From Gammaproteobacteria bacterium (lineage in GTDB: Bacteria; Pseudomonadota; Gammaproteobacteria; SZUA-152), in assembly GCA_030617485.1 (NCBI GenBank), contig JAUWVK010000028.1, positions 1 to 13,038 of the forward strand: 13,038 nucleotides of DNA. The letters run 5' to 3'. This document shows, one piece after another, positions 1 to 7,700 of this stretch (positions are counted from its first letter, which is position 1; every line of letters starts with the position of its first letter). Position numbers and translations under genes: made by a program. Under the pieces are notes generated by a model. That model searched no databases and was not told the origin of the DNA. It saw only the letters and a program-made list of their open reading frames with translations.

Positions 1-318
1 GGTGACGGGATTGTATTCATGCATGCGGTTAAAGAAGGCCCGGCCAACCAGAGTTATGGCTTGCAGGTCGCCGCACTTGCCGGCGTACCAGCAGAGGTAA
101 TTAAACGCGCACAACACAGGCTGTTACAGCTGGAAAAACAAAGCGCTACTAACGTTACTAACAGCCCAACCACTGGAACCATTGAGCAGTTTTCCCTGTT
201 TGACTCTGTAGAAAACCATCCTGTTATCAACCAACTACAGGAACTGGATCCGGATAATCTCAGCCCTCGACAGGCGCTGGATGCTATTTTTTCGCTAAAA
301 AAATCACTGAATGATTGA
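1..318 (+). CDS. mutS: DNA mismatch repair protein MutS, C-terminal fragment
   Basis: The window opens inside the gene, in frame from base 1, and 105 residues are visible. MutS recognises mismatches and recruits MutL in methyl-directed or general mismatch repair. The first visible residues ([20 protein letters not shown]) are the conserved end of the MutS ABC-type ATPase domain, followed by the helical VPAEVIKRA segment. A short linker leads to QFSLFD at visible residues 63-68, a classic beta-sliding-clamp binding motif. The tail ([22 protein letters not shown]) matches the C-terminal tetramerisation region of the family. Everything visible is intact and ends in TGA at 316-318, followed by a terminator. 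The ATG at base 19 is internal and is not the start. Identification is from the conserved motifs; the 5' part lies outside the window. Confidence 0.96.
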   Translation, partial: GDGIVFMHAVKEGPANQSYGLQVAALAGVPAEVIKRAQHRLLQLEKQSATNVTNSPTTGTIEQFSLFDSVENHPVINQLQELDPDNLSPRQALDAIFSLKKSLND

Positions 319-350
319 ATAAAATATTGTCGAAATAAACCCAGAAACAA

Positions 351-375
351 AAAAAGGCGCCATAAGCGCCTTTTT
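351..375. terminator. Bidirectional rho-independent terminator
   Basis: The sequence is AAAAA-GGCGC-cataa-GCGCC-TTTTT, a perfect five-base GC stem with a five-base loop, flanked by an A tract on the left and a T tract on the right. It therefore reads as an intrinsic terminator on both strands. It lies 32 bp after the mutS stop and 21 bp beyond the stop of the convergent small gene, so it probably ends both transcripts. Confidence 0.85.
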
Positions 376-396
376 CTGAAACAACAAACCAAATAA

Positions 397-651
397 TTAC
401 ACAGCTGGAACCGCTGGAATTGCCGGCATCGCAGGTACACCTGGCCCACCAGGAACTGCGGGGACTGCGGGAGCGCCTGCTCCCATGCCCATCCCCATAC
501 CAGGAGCTGCTGGAGCCATACCCATGCCCATCGCTGCTGCAGCCATACCAGGAGCTGCCGGAGCCATACCCATGCCCATACCTACAGCACCTGCGCCAGT
601 GGCCAACATCATTCCTGAAACTAATACCAAACTACAAGTTAGCTTACCCAT
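397..651 (-). CDS. Small secreted Met/Gly/Ala/Pro-rich repeat protein of unknown function
   Basis: I do not recognise this protein. The frame opens at 657, but the ATG at 651 (two codons in) is the better start: AGGGGG at 659-664 sits 7 nt upstream of it and only 1 nt from the outer ATG. From 651 the product has 84 residues. Residues 1-22 (MGKLTC, a hydrophobic stretch, then ATGAGA) look like a weakly charged Sec signal peptide with an AGA cleavage site. The remaining ~62 residues contain no charged, aromatic or cysteine residues. They include two copies of MGMGMAPAAPGM, then a further GMGMG, then a tail of V-P-A steps, with 11 methionines in total. A TATAAT box lies 32 nt upstream, and the terminator shared with mutS follows the stop. 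Methionine clusters of this kind can bind Cu(I) or Ag(I) in other periplasmic proteins, but nothing in the sequence proves that here. It could also be a structural or surface peptide. The low-complexity frame makes gene status moderately certain only; start, signal and promoter all favour this strand. Confidence 0.6.
   Translation of the reverse strand: MGKLTCSLVLVSGMMLATGAGAVGMGMGMAPAAPGMAAAAMGMGMAPAAPGMGMGMGAGAPAVPAVPGGPGVPAMPAIPAVPAV
495..579 (-). repeat. Two 37-bp direct repeats inside the Met-rich gene
   Basis: Positions 495-531 and 543-579 are identical except at one base (T511 versus C559). The unit spacing is 48 bp, a multiple of three, so the repeat stays in frame and encodes MGMGMAPAAPGM twice. 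The single difference falls in a codon third position (GCA versus GCG on the coding strand), so both copies give the same peptide. Confidence 0.8.
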
Positions 652-682
652 GCCCATACCCCCTGTAATACCATTAAATTTG

Positions 683-718
683 ATTATATATTCCTAAGGA
701 ATCAACACGATTATCGTG
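683..718 (-). promoter_or_regulatory. Candidate promoter with dyads for the Met-rich gene
   Basis: On the - strand a perfect TATAAT lies at 683-688, about 32 nt before the chosen ATG. No good -35 hexamer is found at 16-18 bp spacing. The space upstream instead holds two perfect dyads: TTCCT-t-AGGAA (691-701) between the two promoter elements, and CACGA-taa-TCGTG (706-718) over the -35 position. A strong -10, a weak -35 and dyads at these places suggest regulator-dependent transcription. The regulator cannot be named. Confidence 0.4.
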
Positions 719-771
719 ACTCATGTCCATAAAAGCAAACAGTATTAGCACCTGGATGATCGCCATTCAAT

Positions 772-799
772 TTGATAATTTACGCCAACCATCTATACC
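772..799 (+). promoter_or_regulatory. Candidate sigma-70 promoter of fdxA
   Basis: TTGATA (772-777; five of six matches to TTGACA) and TATACC (794-799; four of six to TATAAT) are separated by 16 bp. It would give a 5' leader of roughly 95 nt that contains the two dyads at 814-851. The -10 is imperfect, so this is a candidate only. Confidence 0.33.
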
Positions 800-813
800 G
801 TTTACACTATCCT

Positions 814-851
814 GAGCAATATAATTGCTCAATTTAAATACAGTATTTAAA
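814..851 (+). promoter_or_regulatory. Two adjacent perfect dyads upstream of fdxA
   Basis: GAGCAAT-ata-ATTGCTC occupies 814-830. TTTAAATAC-a-GTATTTAAA occupies 833-851 and has nine-base arms around one central base. Only 2 bp separate them, and the fdxA start is 51 bp further on. They have the size and symmetry of operators for dimeric regulators, or could fold as leader hairpins. Neither matches a binding site I can name with confidence. Confidence 0.5.
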
Positions 852-902
852 CAAAATTGGTGATAACCATTTTGGCAACAACCAAGGGGAGAGTTTAACA
901 AC

Positions 903-1226
903 ATGACTTACGTTGTTACGGAAGATTGCATCAAATGTAAATACACCGATTGTGTCGAAGTTTGTCCGGTAGATTGTTTTCACGAAGGACCAAATTTTCT
1001 GGTGATTGATCCCGAAGAATGCATCGACTGCACGCTTTGTGAACCCGAATGCCCCATTAACGCGATATTCTCTGAGGATGATCTACCTGCCGACCAGGAA
1101 AAATACATTGCCTTAAATGCAGAGCTATCCGAAAACTGGCCTGTGATAACTGAAATGAAAGCCGCGCCCGCAGACGCCAAGGAATGGGAAGGCGTACCCA
1201 ACAAACTCCAATATCTGGAACGTTGA
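903..1226 (+). CDS. fdxA: Seven-iron ferredoxin FdxA (3Fe-4S plus 4Fe-4S)
   Basis: A 107-residue soluble cytoplasmic electron carrier, closely similar along its length to Azotobacter vinelandii ferredoxin I. Numbering from Met1, cysteines occur at 9, 12, 17, 21, 25, 40, 43, 46 and 50. By the known FdI pattern, C9, C17 and C50 would bind the 3Fe-4S cluster and C21, C40, C43 and C46 the 4Fe-4S cluster. C12 and C25 are extra cysteines also present in FdI. The ~55-residue C-terminal extension ending in KLQYLER is typical of this subfamily. The ATG is supported by AAGGGGAG at 884-891. In FdI-type proteins this ferredoxin has been tied to redox and oxidative-stress responses; its partner here cannot be read. 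No terminator is evident before the next gene, 78 bp downstream, so some read-through is possible. Confidence 0.96.
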   Translation: MTYVVTEDCIKCKYTDCVEVCPVDCFHEGPNFLVIDPEECIDCTLCEPECPINAIFSEDDLPADQEKYIALNAELSENWPVITEMKAAPADAKEWEGVPNKLQYLER

Positions 1227-1304
1227 TTCGCCAATAAAGCTCTGCGAGCAACCATAAATTGTGAAAAGTAAAAAACATCAACCAGTAATGCATCAGAAAT
1301 AAAC

Positions 1305-4300
1305 GTGCCTTCTCTTTTTAAAAATAACAACCCCTTACGCATGCTTGCCTATGGACAAGATTGTCTTGCAGAGCTTGCGAAGCACATCATTCATACTCAC
1401 AAAAATGATTTGCCAGATCTGACCGATATTACTGTATTGCTATCTTCACCCCAGGCTGCTGGACGACTTCGGAAACTTTTACTCAAGAATGCACAATCGT
1501 TGGGTTTTTCCGTGTTACTCGGGCCAGAAATTGACACTCTACCAAACTGGGTTTCACGACTGCCGCACAATGAACTGCCTATTCTAACTGAACATCAACG
1601 CGAATTGATGTTGGTTGAAGCACTGAAAAATCATTCTTATCTATACGGCCAAGCCAGCCCGTGGACATTCGCAGATAGCTTGTTGGAATTATTTGATGAA
1701 CTTAACGAACGCCATATCCATTTACCCGAAAAATTTGAAGATTTCGTACAACAACTGGGTAATGCCTATGGACTTAACAACAAACCCGACAACAAGCTAA
1801 CCAAAAATATCAGCAATGCCGGCACAAATATTGAAGAAGAAACCCTGACAGGTGAAGCTCGCCTGGTACACACATTATGGCAAGCCTGGCACCAACAAAT
1901 GCGGGACGAAGGTGTTACTGACAAACACACCAGTTATTTATTAAAGCTAACGAACAGTCTTCAACACATCAGTTCAAATCAAACATTTTATCTCGCTGGA
2001 TTTAGCCAGCTTTCTCCCACTGAAACCGCCTGGCTTAACTCATCCATATCGCAAAGTAAAACTTTTTTATGGCTACAGGGATCAACGCCACCCAACAGCA
2101 CAATAGATTATCATCCAGACTGTGCTATTCGGTCTCTACTCACATCCGTTGCCGAGAATATAGCCAAGACAGCAGACAATAAAGCAGGTGAAACAACCGT
2201 TTTCCCAGCAGCCACCGATAATTATGGCCTATGCCTCAACAGTATCTTTAGTACTGCAAACATTGCTTTGTTAGAGCGCGCAAAACACTTCGTGAATGAA
2301 TTTCCATCCAGCCCAATCACACCACGGTTGTCTCTGTTTGAAGCCAAAAGCTCCGAACAAGAAGCGCTAGCTATCGATTTGCAAACACGCCTTTGGCAGC
2401 TTGAAGGAAAGCATAACATCGGCATTGTTACTGAGAACCGGCGCCTCGCTCGTCGAGTCCGCGCTTTACTGGAACGTGCGGATATTGAATTACAGGATGC
2501 TGCTGGCTGGGCGCTATCCACTACCAGCGCAGCAGCTATACTGGAACGATGGCTAGAAGCAGTTGAGCAAGACTTTGCTTACCAGCCGTTACTGGACTTA
2601 TTGAAATCACCCTTCTTCCAACCAATTGATTTTTTTACAAATGAAAACAGAGACCATGATCGTAAAAAACTCCTGGCAACTGTCTATCGTTTCGAAAAAA
2701 GCGTCATTCTAAAAGAAAATGTCGGCAGCAACCTGAAACGCTATCATCAGCACACTCAATATCGACAGAATCGTTTATCCCCAGAACTGGCTGAGGAATA
2801 TAATGAAATTTATCCTCTGCTAGACGTTATCGGTACAGCAGCTAAACCACTGCAACCATTTCTGGAAACCCCTAATAAAACCAGCGGTGGTTTTTCACCC
2901 GTAAAACTAATCAAGGCACTAAACGAAAGCTTAACAATTCTTGGCCTGACCGATTCATTTTCAAAAGATGATGCGGGTCGAGACATTCTAGACGAACTGC
3001 ATCAGATGCAAGCCGCAGCCACAGACAGCACACTGAAAATGAGTTGGCCAGAGTTTCGGAACTGGATAGGACGCACTTTGGAATGTTTCAACTTCCAGCC
3101 GAACACACATAGTAATAACGTTCAGATAATGAGCTTATCACAAAGCAATCTATGTCAATTTGACGCCTTAATTATCGCCGGTGCAGAAGCAGAGCATTTA
3201 CCGGGAAAACTTAACCAATCACCATTTTTTAATGATGGAGTACGACAGGCGCTCGGACTCGCCAGTCAGGCAGAACGACTATCACAACGCTATTATCAAT
3301 TTAGGTGTTTACTGGAATCATCACCAGATATTGTTATTACTCGTTGCACCGAACAAAATGGCGAAGATATTGTGTGCTCACCCTGGCTAGAACGAATTCA
3401 GTCATTCCACTCAATCGCTTACAGCAACAACCTTATTAATAAAACATTAACTGAACTTGTCGCTAAACCGGAAACCATCGTTACCAATACGACAGCGCCA
3501 TTACCTCAGACTATTTCCGCAAACCCTGCAGTACAAATTGATCCCAGTCTTACCCCCAAAACTATTTCAGCCAGTGGTTACCAGCAATTAATGAATTGTC
3601 CGTATCAATTTTTTGCCGCCCGTTGCCTGGGCCTTGAACCACCCGAGACTATACGTGAAATGCTGGAAAAATCTGATTACGGTGAACGCGTGCACCTTTG
3701 CTTACACGCCTTTCACTCTGGAGCGCAAGATTTACCCGGACCGTATACACAACTACTAAACGATAATAATCGTGATGATGCCATTCATTTTTTATCTTCC
3801 ATTGCAGATTCTGTTTTCGCTAGCGACCTGGAGGATAATTTTCTGCACCGCGGCTGGTTAAAGCGTTGGCAAGAACTTATTCCCCCGTACATCGACTGGC
3901 AAATCAAACGCCAATATTCATGGAAGGTGAAAACGACAGAAACCAAAGCTGAAGCCAAACTTAGTGGCGTAGAAATTATTTTGAAGGGGCGCCTTGATCG
4001 GGTTGATACCAGCACAGGTAGCGATTCGGACATTTCAGAAATAAGTATTATCGATTACAAAACTGGTAGCGTAGCTAACGAAGAAGATGTATTGCAAGGT
4101 GAGTCTATCCAGTTGCCTTTTTATGCCCTGCTTGCCGAGCAAACTCTACAACAATCGGCTTCACGTGTGGAATACGTGTCACTGGATAAAAACAGGGTTC
4201 AGACAAAAACATTGCTTGAAAAAGACACCCTAAGTGAACTAAGCCAACAAGTTGGCTCTCGACTCACTCAACTTATTACTGATATTCAATCTGGTGCACC

Positions 4301-4385
4301 AATGACAGCATGGGGGGATGATAAAACTTGCGAGTGGTGCCAGATGTCGGGGATATGTCGTCGTGAGTCCTGGCTAGATTCTTAA
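1305..4385 (+). CDS. AddB-like PD-(D/E)XK nuclease, probable DNA double-strand-break repair subunit
   Basis: A 1026-residue protein resembling the proteobacterial 'probable DNA repair protein' family that pairs with a UvrD-type helicase-nuclease, an AddB analogue. The N-terminal ~700 residues look like the helicase-fold region of AddB, but I see no Walker A motif, so this subunit probably does not hydrolyse ATP. The C-terminal third holds a RecB/Cas4-type nuclease: GERVH near residue 790, D898 in GRLDRVD, and D917-Y-K919 in IDYKTG. Cysteines C765 (in CPYQFF), C1009, C1012 and C1018 (CEWCQMSGIC) match the four-cysteine 4Fe-4S staple around AddB nucleases. The start is a GTG at 1305. No ATG exists upstream in frame before the stop at 1269, and no convincing ribosome site precedes it; ATG 1341 is an alternative. 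The partner gene follows, but after an unusually long 407-bp gap. The family call is strong; the precise biochemical role is inferred. Confidence 0.87.
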   Translation: MPSLFKNNNPLRMLAYGQDCLAELAKHIIHTHKNDLPDLTDITVLLSSPQAAGRLRKLLLKNAQSLGFSVLLGPEIDTLPNWVSRLPHNELPILTEHQRELMLVEALKNHSYLYGQASPWTFADSLLELFDELNERHIHLPEKFEDFVQQLGNAYGLNNKPDNKLTKNISNAGTNIEEETLTGEARLVHTLWQAWHQQMRDEGVTDKHTSYLLKLTNSLQHISSNQTFYLAGFSQLSPTETAWLNSSISQSKTFLWLQGSTPPNSTIDYHPDCAIRSLLTSVAENIAKTADNKAGETTVFPAATDNYGLCLNSIFSTANIALLERAKHFVNEFPSSPITPRLSLFEAKSSEQEALAIDLQTRLWQLEGKHNIGIVTENRRLARRVRALLERADIELQDAAGWALSTTSAAAILERWLEAVEQDFAYQPLLDLLKSPFFQPIDFFTNENRDHDRKKLLATVYRFEKSVILKENVGSNLKRYHQHTQYRQNRLSPELAEEYNEIYPLLDVIGTAAKPLQPFLETPNKTSGGFSPVKLIKALNESLTILGLTDSFSKDDAGRDILDELHQMQAAATDSTLKMSWPEFRNWIGRTLECFNFQPNTHSNNVQIMSLSQSNLCQFDALIIAGAEAEHLPGKLNQSPFFNDGVRQALGLASQAERLSQRYYQFRCLLESSPDIVITRCTEQNGEDIVCSPWLERIQSFHSIAYSNNLINKTLTELVAKPETIVTNTTAPLPQTISANPAVQIDPSLTPKTISASGYQQLMNCPYQFFAARCLGLEPPETIREMLEKSDYGERVHLCLHAFHSGAQDLPGPYTQLLNDNNRDDAIHFLSSIADSVFASDLEDNFLHRGWLKRWQELIPPYIDWQIKRQYSWKVKTTETKAEAKLSGVEIILKGRLDRVDTSTGSDSDISEISIIDYKTGSVANEEDVLQGESIQLPFYALLAEQTLQQSASRVEYVSLDKNRVQTKTLLEKDTLSELSQQVGSRLTQLITDIQSGAPMTAWGDDKTCEWCQMSGICRRESWLDS

Positions 4386-4433
4386 ATCTTGTTAAGGACT
4401 AATCTGGAATAATTTTTAAAGCCCTAAACGAGT

Positions 4434-4461
4434 GAAGGCGACCCGTCCCGTGGTCGCCTTC
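4434..4461. repeat. Perfect 10-bp inverted repeat (hairpin)
   Basis: GAAGGCGACC at 4434-4443 and GGTCGCCTTC at 4452-4461 are exact reverse complements around an eight-base loop, 48 bp after the AddB-like stop. The stem is strong, but neither strand has a T tract immediately after it, so it is not a standard intrinsic terminator. It could be an attenuating or protective mRNA structure, or a remnant of an inserted element. Confidence 0.7.
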
Positions 4462-4636
4462 GATTGCCTCCATACCAGTCAATCCTGACTGCATCATTCC
4501 TTTGACCAATAATCCTAAATCGTCCGTGAGATCTTCCTTGAAATATGCTGTATGACATAACGTGAGTTGTGAAATACAAAATTAAAATCGGAATTGATAT
4601 TGATAATACCAGAGCGAATCTCTAAGGCAAGAACGC

Positions 4637-4662
4637 TAAAGTGTTATTTTAAATACACTTTA
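4637..4662. promoter_or_regulatory. AT-rich 26-bp dyad upstream of the AddA-like gene
   Basis: TAAAGTGT (4637-4644) and ACACTTTA (4655-4662) are perfect eight-base inverted arms around a ten-base AT core. It lies 131 bp before the earliest start of the AddA-like gene, in a region that would have to hold any separate promoter for it. It could be an operator; no named site is matched. Confidence 0.35.
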
Positions 4663-4792
4663 TTACCTTTTAGTGGCTCTAGATCTCATTTTTTTCACTA
4701 TAAACAATGCTATACAAGGTAAATCGATTTCATAATCATTAATACTGATATAAAAAATAATATGATTTTTTGTATTTTACTGAAATAAAAAC

Positions 4793-7700
4793 ATGCTCTG
4801 CCCAAACGAGGCCAATATCCACACCCAACAACCTTTGCTGGTAAAGTACGTATCTATGTCCGAAACGACCTTTCCTGATACAAACAAAGCCGAAAAACTC
4901 CCTGCAACCAGTCCACGTACCAGCGCGACTGTTAGTGCCTCTGCTGGTACAGGCAAGACCTGGCTCCTGGTCACCCGCTTAATTCGACTTTTACTATCAG
5001 GCACAAGACCCGATGGCATACTTGCCGTCACCTTCACTCGCAAAGCAGCTGCAGAAATGCAAACACGACTTAATGCCCGCTTACTAGACCTGGCTCAATG
5101 TTCAGAACAGGAACTGATCAACCGATTATCTGAAATGGATGTGACTTCTAATGAAGATTCACGTCAACGAGCACGCGCACTATACGAAACCCTGCTCAGC
5201 AATCCCCACACCATCCGAACAACCACTTTTCATTCCTTTTGTCAGGAAATTCTGCGTCGTTTCCCTCTTGAGGCAGATATCGCTCCTGGTTTTGAGCTAC
5301 TGGAAACCAGCGCTGATGAAAGAAAAATTGCCTGGAATGCTTTGTGTACCGATGCCAGTAACAATCCCAATGGTGATATAGCGCAAGCTATGGAAACCTT
5401 AATGGAATCCTGCGGGGGTTTAGCAAACACTCTTACATCTTTAAACAGTTTTCTGGATCACCGTAGTGACTGGTGGGCATTCACTGAAAAAAATACAGAG
5501 GCACAAGGTGAAGTAAAAAATGATCCATTGCGGTTCGCCACAGACACCCTTTCCTCCCAACTTAATGTTTCGTTAAAGGATGAACCTGAACAGGATTTTT
5601 TCACGTCATCAGTACTCGACTCATTAAGTGAGTTTGTTAGCTTACTCCAGAAGCATCCGGGCAAAAAAAATGATCAATCACTGGAAATGCTATCAATTGC
5701 CAGGGATTCAACTAATAGTGTTTCTGATCGTTTCACAGTTCTTAAAAAGGCATTCTTAACCCAGAAAGGAGATCCTCTTAAACGTAAAGAAAGCAAAGCA
5801 CAGGCGAAATCCATGGGGGAAGATGGCCAATTACGTTTTCTGGAAATACACAGTCTCGTTTGTTCTGTTATTGAAGAGACACAGAATATAATTCATGCTC
5901 AGGAGACTTTGCGCCGAAATAGTGCCTGGTATAAAGCAGGCATACAGTTATTAGAGCACTTCCAGCAATTAAAAACTGAACAACGCTTACTTGATTTCTC
6001 AGATCTGGAGTGGCGCGCTTATTTATTATTAAACCACGGCGACAATGTTCACTGGATTCAATACAAACTTGATCAACGCATCGACCATTTACTCATCGAT
6101 GAATTTCAGGACACCAACCCAACACAGTGGAGATTAATACTACCCTTATTGCAGGAGCTGGCCGCTGGTGAAGATGAACGCGGACGCAGCGTTTTTCTTG
6201 TGGGTGATAATAAACAATCCATTTATCGTTTTCGCCGTGCAGATCCGGAACTGTTTGATACTGCCCAATCCTGGCTAAAAACAAACCTGCGTGCTGTTTC
6301 ACAACCTCTGGATGTCTCCTGGCGATCTGCCGATGCCATTATGGGTTTTGTCAATCGCATTTTTGGTGAAGGGCCTTTACACCAAAGACTGTCGCAATTT
6401 TCAACACACACGACTCACCACCCTGATCTATGGGGACGTGTAGAGCTTCTTCCTCTCATTGATCAAGAAAATGAGCCTGAAGCTGCCATCGCTGAAAAAG
6501 AAAACGTTACCTCGTCAACGTTGCGAAACCCCTTACAAACACCCCGAATTATTGAACAGGACCAGCGATATCTGGAAGAGGGTCGTCTAATTGCAGAACG
6601 CATTCAAGACATGATCCAGAAAGAAACACTCATTGGCGATACCAAATCCGCGCGTGCAATACGTTACAGCGACATTATTATTTTGGTACGCAACCGCACT
6701 CATGCCGCTGATTATGAACAGGCCCTACGTGAGGCCAACATACCCTACATAGGCGCAAATCGAGGCACCCTCTTAGACAGCCAGGAAGCACGCGACCTTG
6801 TTAACTTGCTAGAACTACTGATAGCTCCATTCAATAATTTAGCTTTGGCCAGCTTATTACGCTCCCCCCTATTCAATTGCGACCACAACGACCTGATCAA
6901 ACTGGCCAGAGAAAAGGACGCTAGCTGGATGCAACGGCTTTCCTCACTGGCCTCAGAACAAGATGTTTCTGGAAATACTAACAACGCGCTGAATCGAGCA
7001 TATGTGCTGCTAATACAATGGCAGGAGCTGGCGGGTAAAATGCCAGTGCACGATTTACTCGACCATATCTACTGTGAAGGTAATGTAATGAATCGTTACC
7101 ATGCAGCTTACCCACCACATTTGCAGCACCGCGTTGCCGCCAACCTGACGCGTTTTATAGAGCTTGCGCTGGAAATCGATAGTGGCCGTTACCCGACGAT
7201 TGGCCGTTTTGTAACGCGGCTAAAATTACTACGGCAACAAGAAAAAGATGCCCCAGATGAGGGTACATCTATTCACACTGATTCACGTGTCAGCATCATG
7301 ACCATTCACTCATCGAAAGGCCTGGAAGCACCCGTTATATTTCTGGCCGACGCCACAGCTACGGGACAGGACAAGAAAGCCAACCAGACAATTGTCGACT
7401 GGCCTACCCAATCAGAAAAACCCGAGTGTTTTTTATTAGTCGGAAAAAAAGAAAGTCAGGATAGTTTTACCGCTTTAACTCTTGACCGAAATACAAAAGC
7501 GGAAGCTCGCGAAGATGCCAATTTACTATATGTTGCAGTAACCCGCGCAAAGCAATTACTCTTTATTTCTGGGTGCCGCCCTAAAAAAGGTAATGATCTG
7601 GGTTGGTATGGCTTAATTACAGACCAGTATCACGAAACCAGTACAGGAAATTCAATCATTCTTGAATCCGGAGACTATCCGAAATCGAGAATGAAAACTT

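Larger units (their letters stand above)
4386..4792. other. 407-bp intergenic region splitting the AddB-like/AddA-like pair
   Basis: Such partner genes commonly lie adjacent or overlap, so this gap is unexpected. The left part (about 4430-4500) is visibly more GC-rich and contains a perfect 10-bp hairpin. The right part is very AT-rich, with T7 at 4689-4695 and an A/T run before the next ATG. On the - strand a frame is open from 4581 to a TAG at 4399, with ATG codons at 4497 and 4494. It would give at most 32 residues from an ATG and lacks a properly spaced ribosome site, so I do not call it a gene. No tRNA, insertion-sequence ends or clear promoter are seen. Confidence 0.6.

Noticed and set aside
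495..579. Short direct repeats considered as a CRISPR array
   Set aside because: Only two units, with an 11-bp interval that is itself coding and in frame; no spacers and no cas genes.
420..697. Two + strand frames through the Met-rich region (proline/isoleucine-rich)
   Set aside because: They are mirror frames of a low-complexity repeat, have no signal peptide or ribosome site and conflict with the - strand gene, which has all the expected signals.
828..843. Possible LexA box near fdxA (CTCA-N8-ACAG)
   Set aside because: Only the right half fits CTGT-N8-ACAG; the left half is wrong, and the segment is better explained by the perfect dyads.
1239..1249. Small GCTC-N3-GAGC stem after fdxA as a terminator
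   Set aside because: Only four base pairs and no T tract.
4434..4461. Perfect hairpin considered as an intrinsic terminator of the AddB-like gene
   Set aside because: Neither strand has a T tract directly after the stem.
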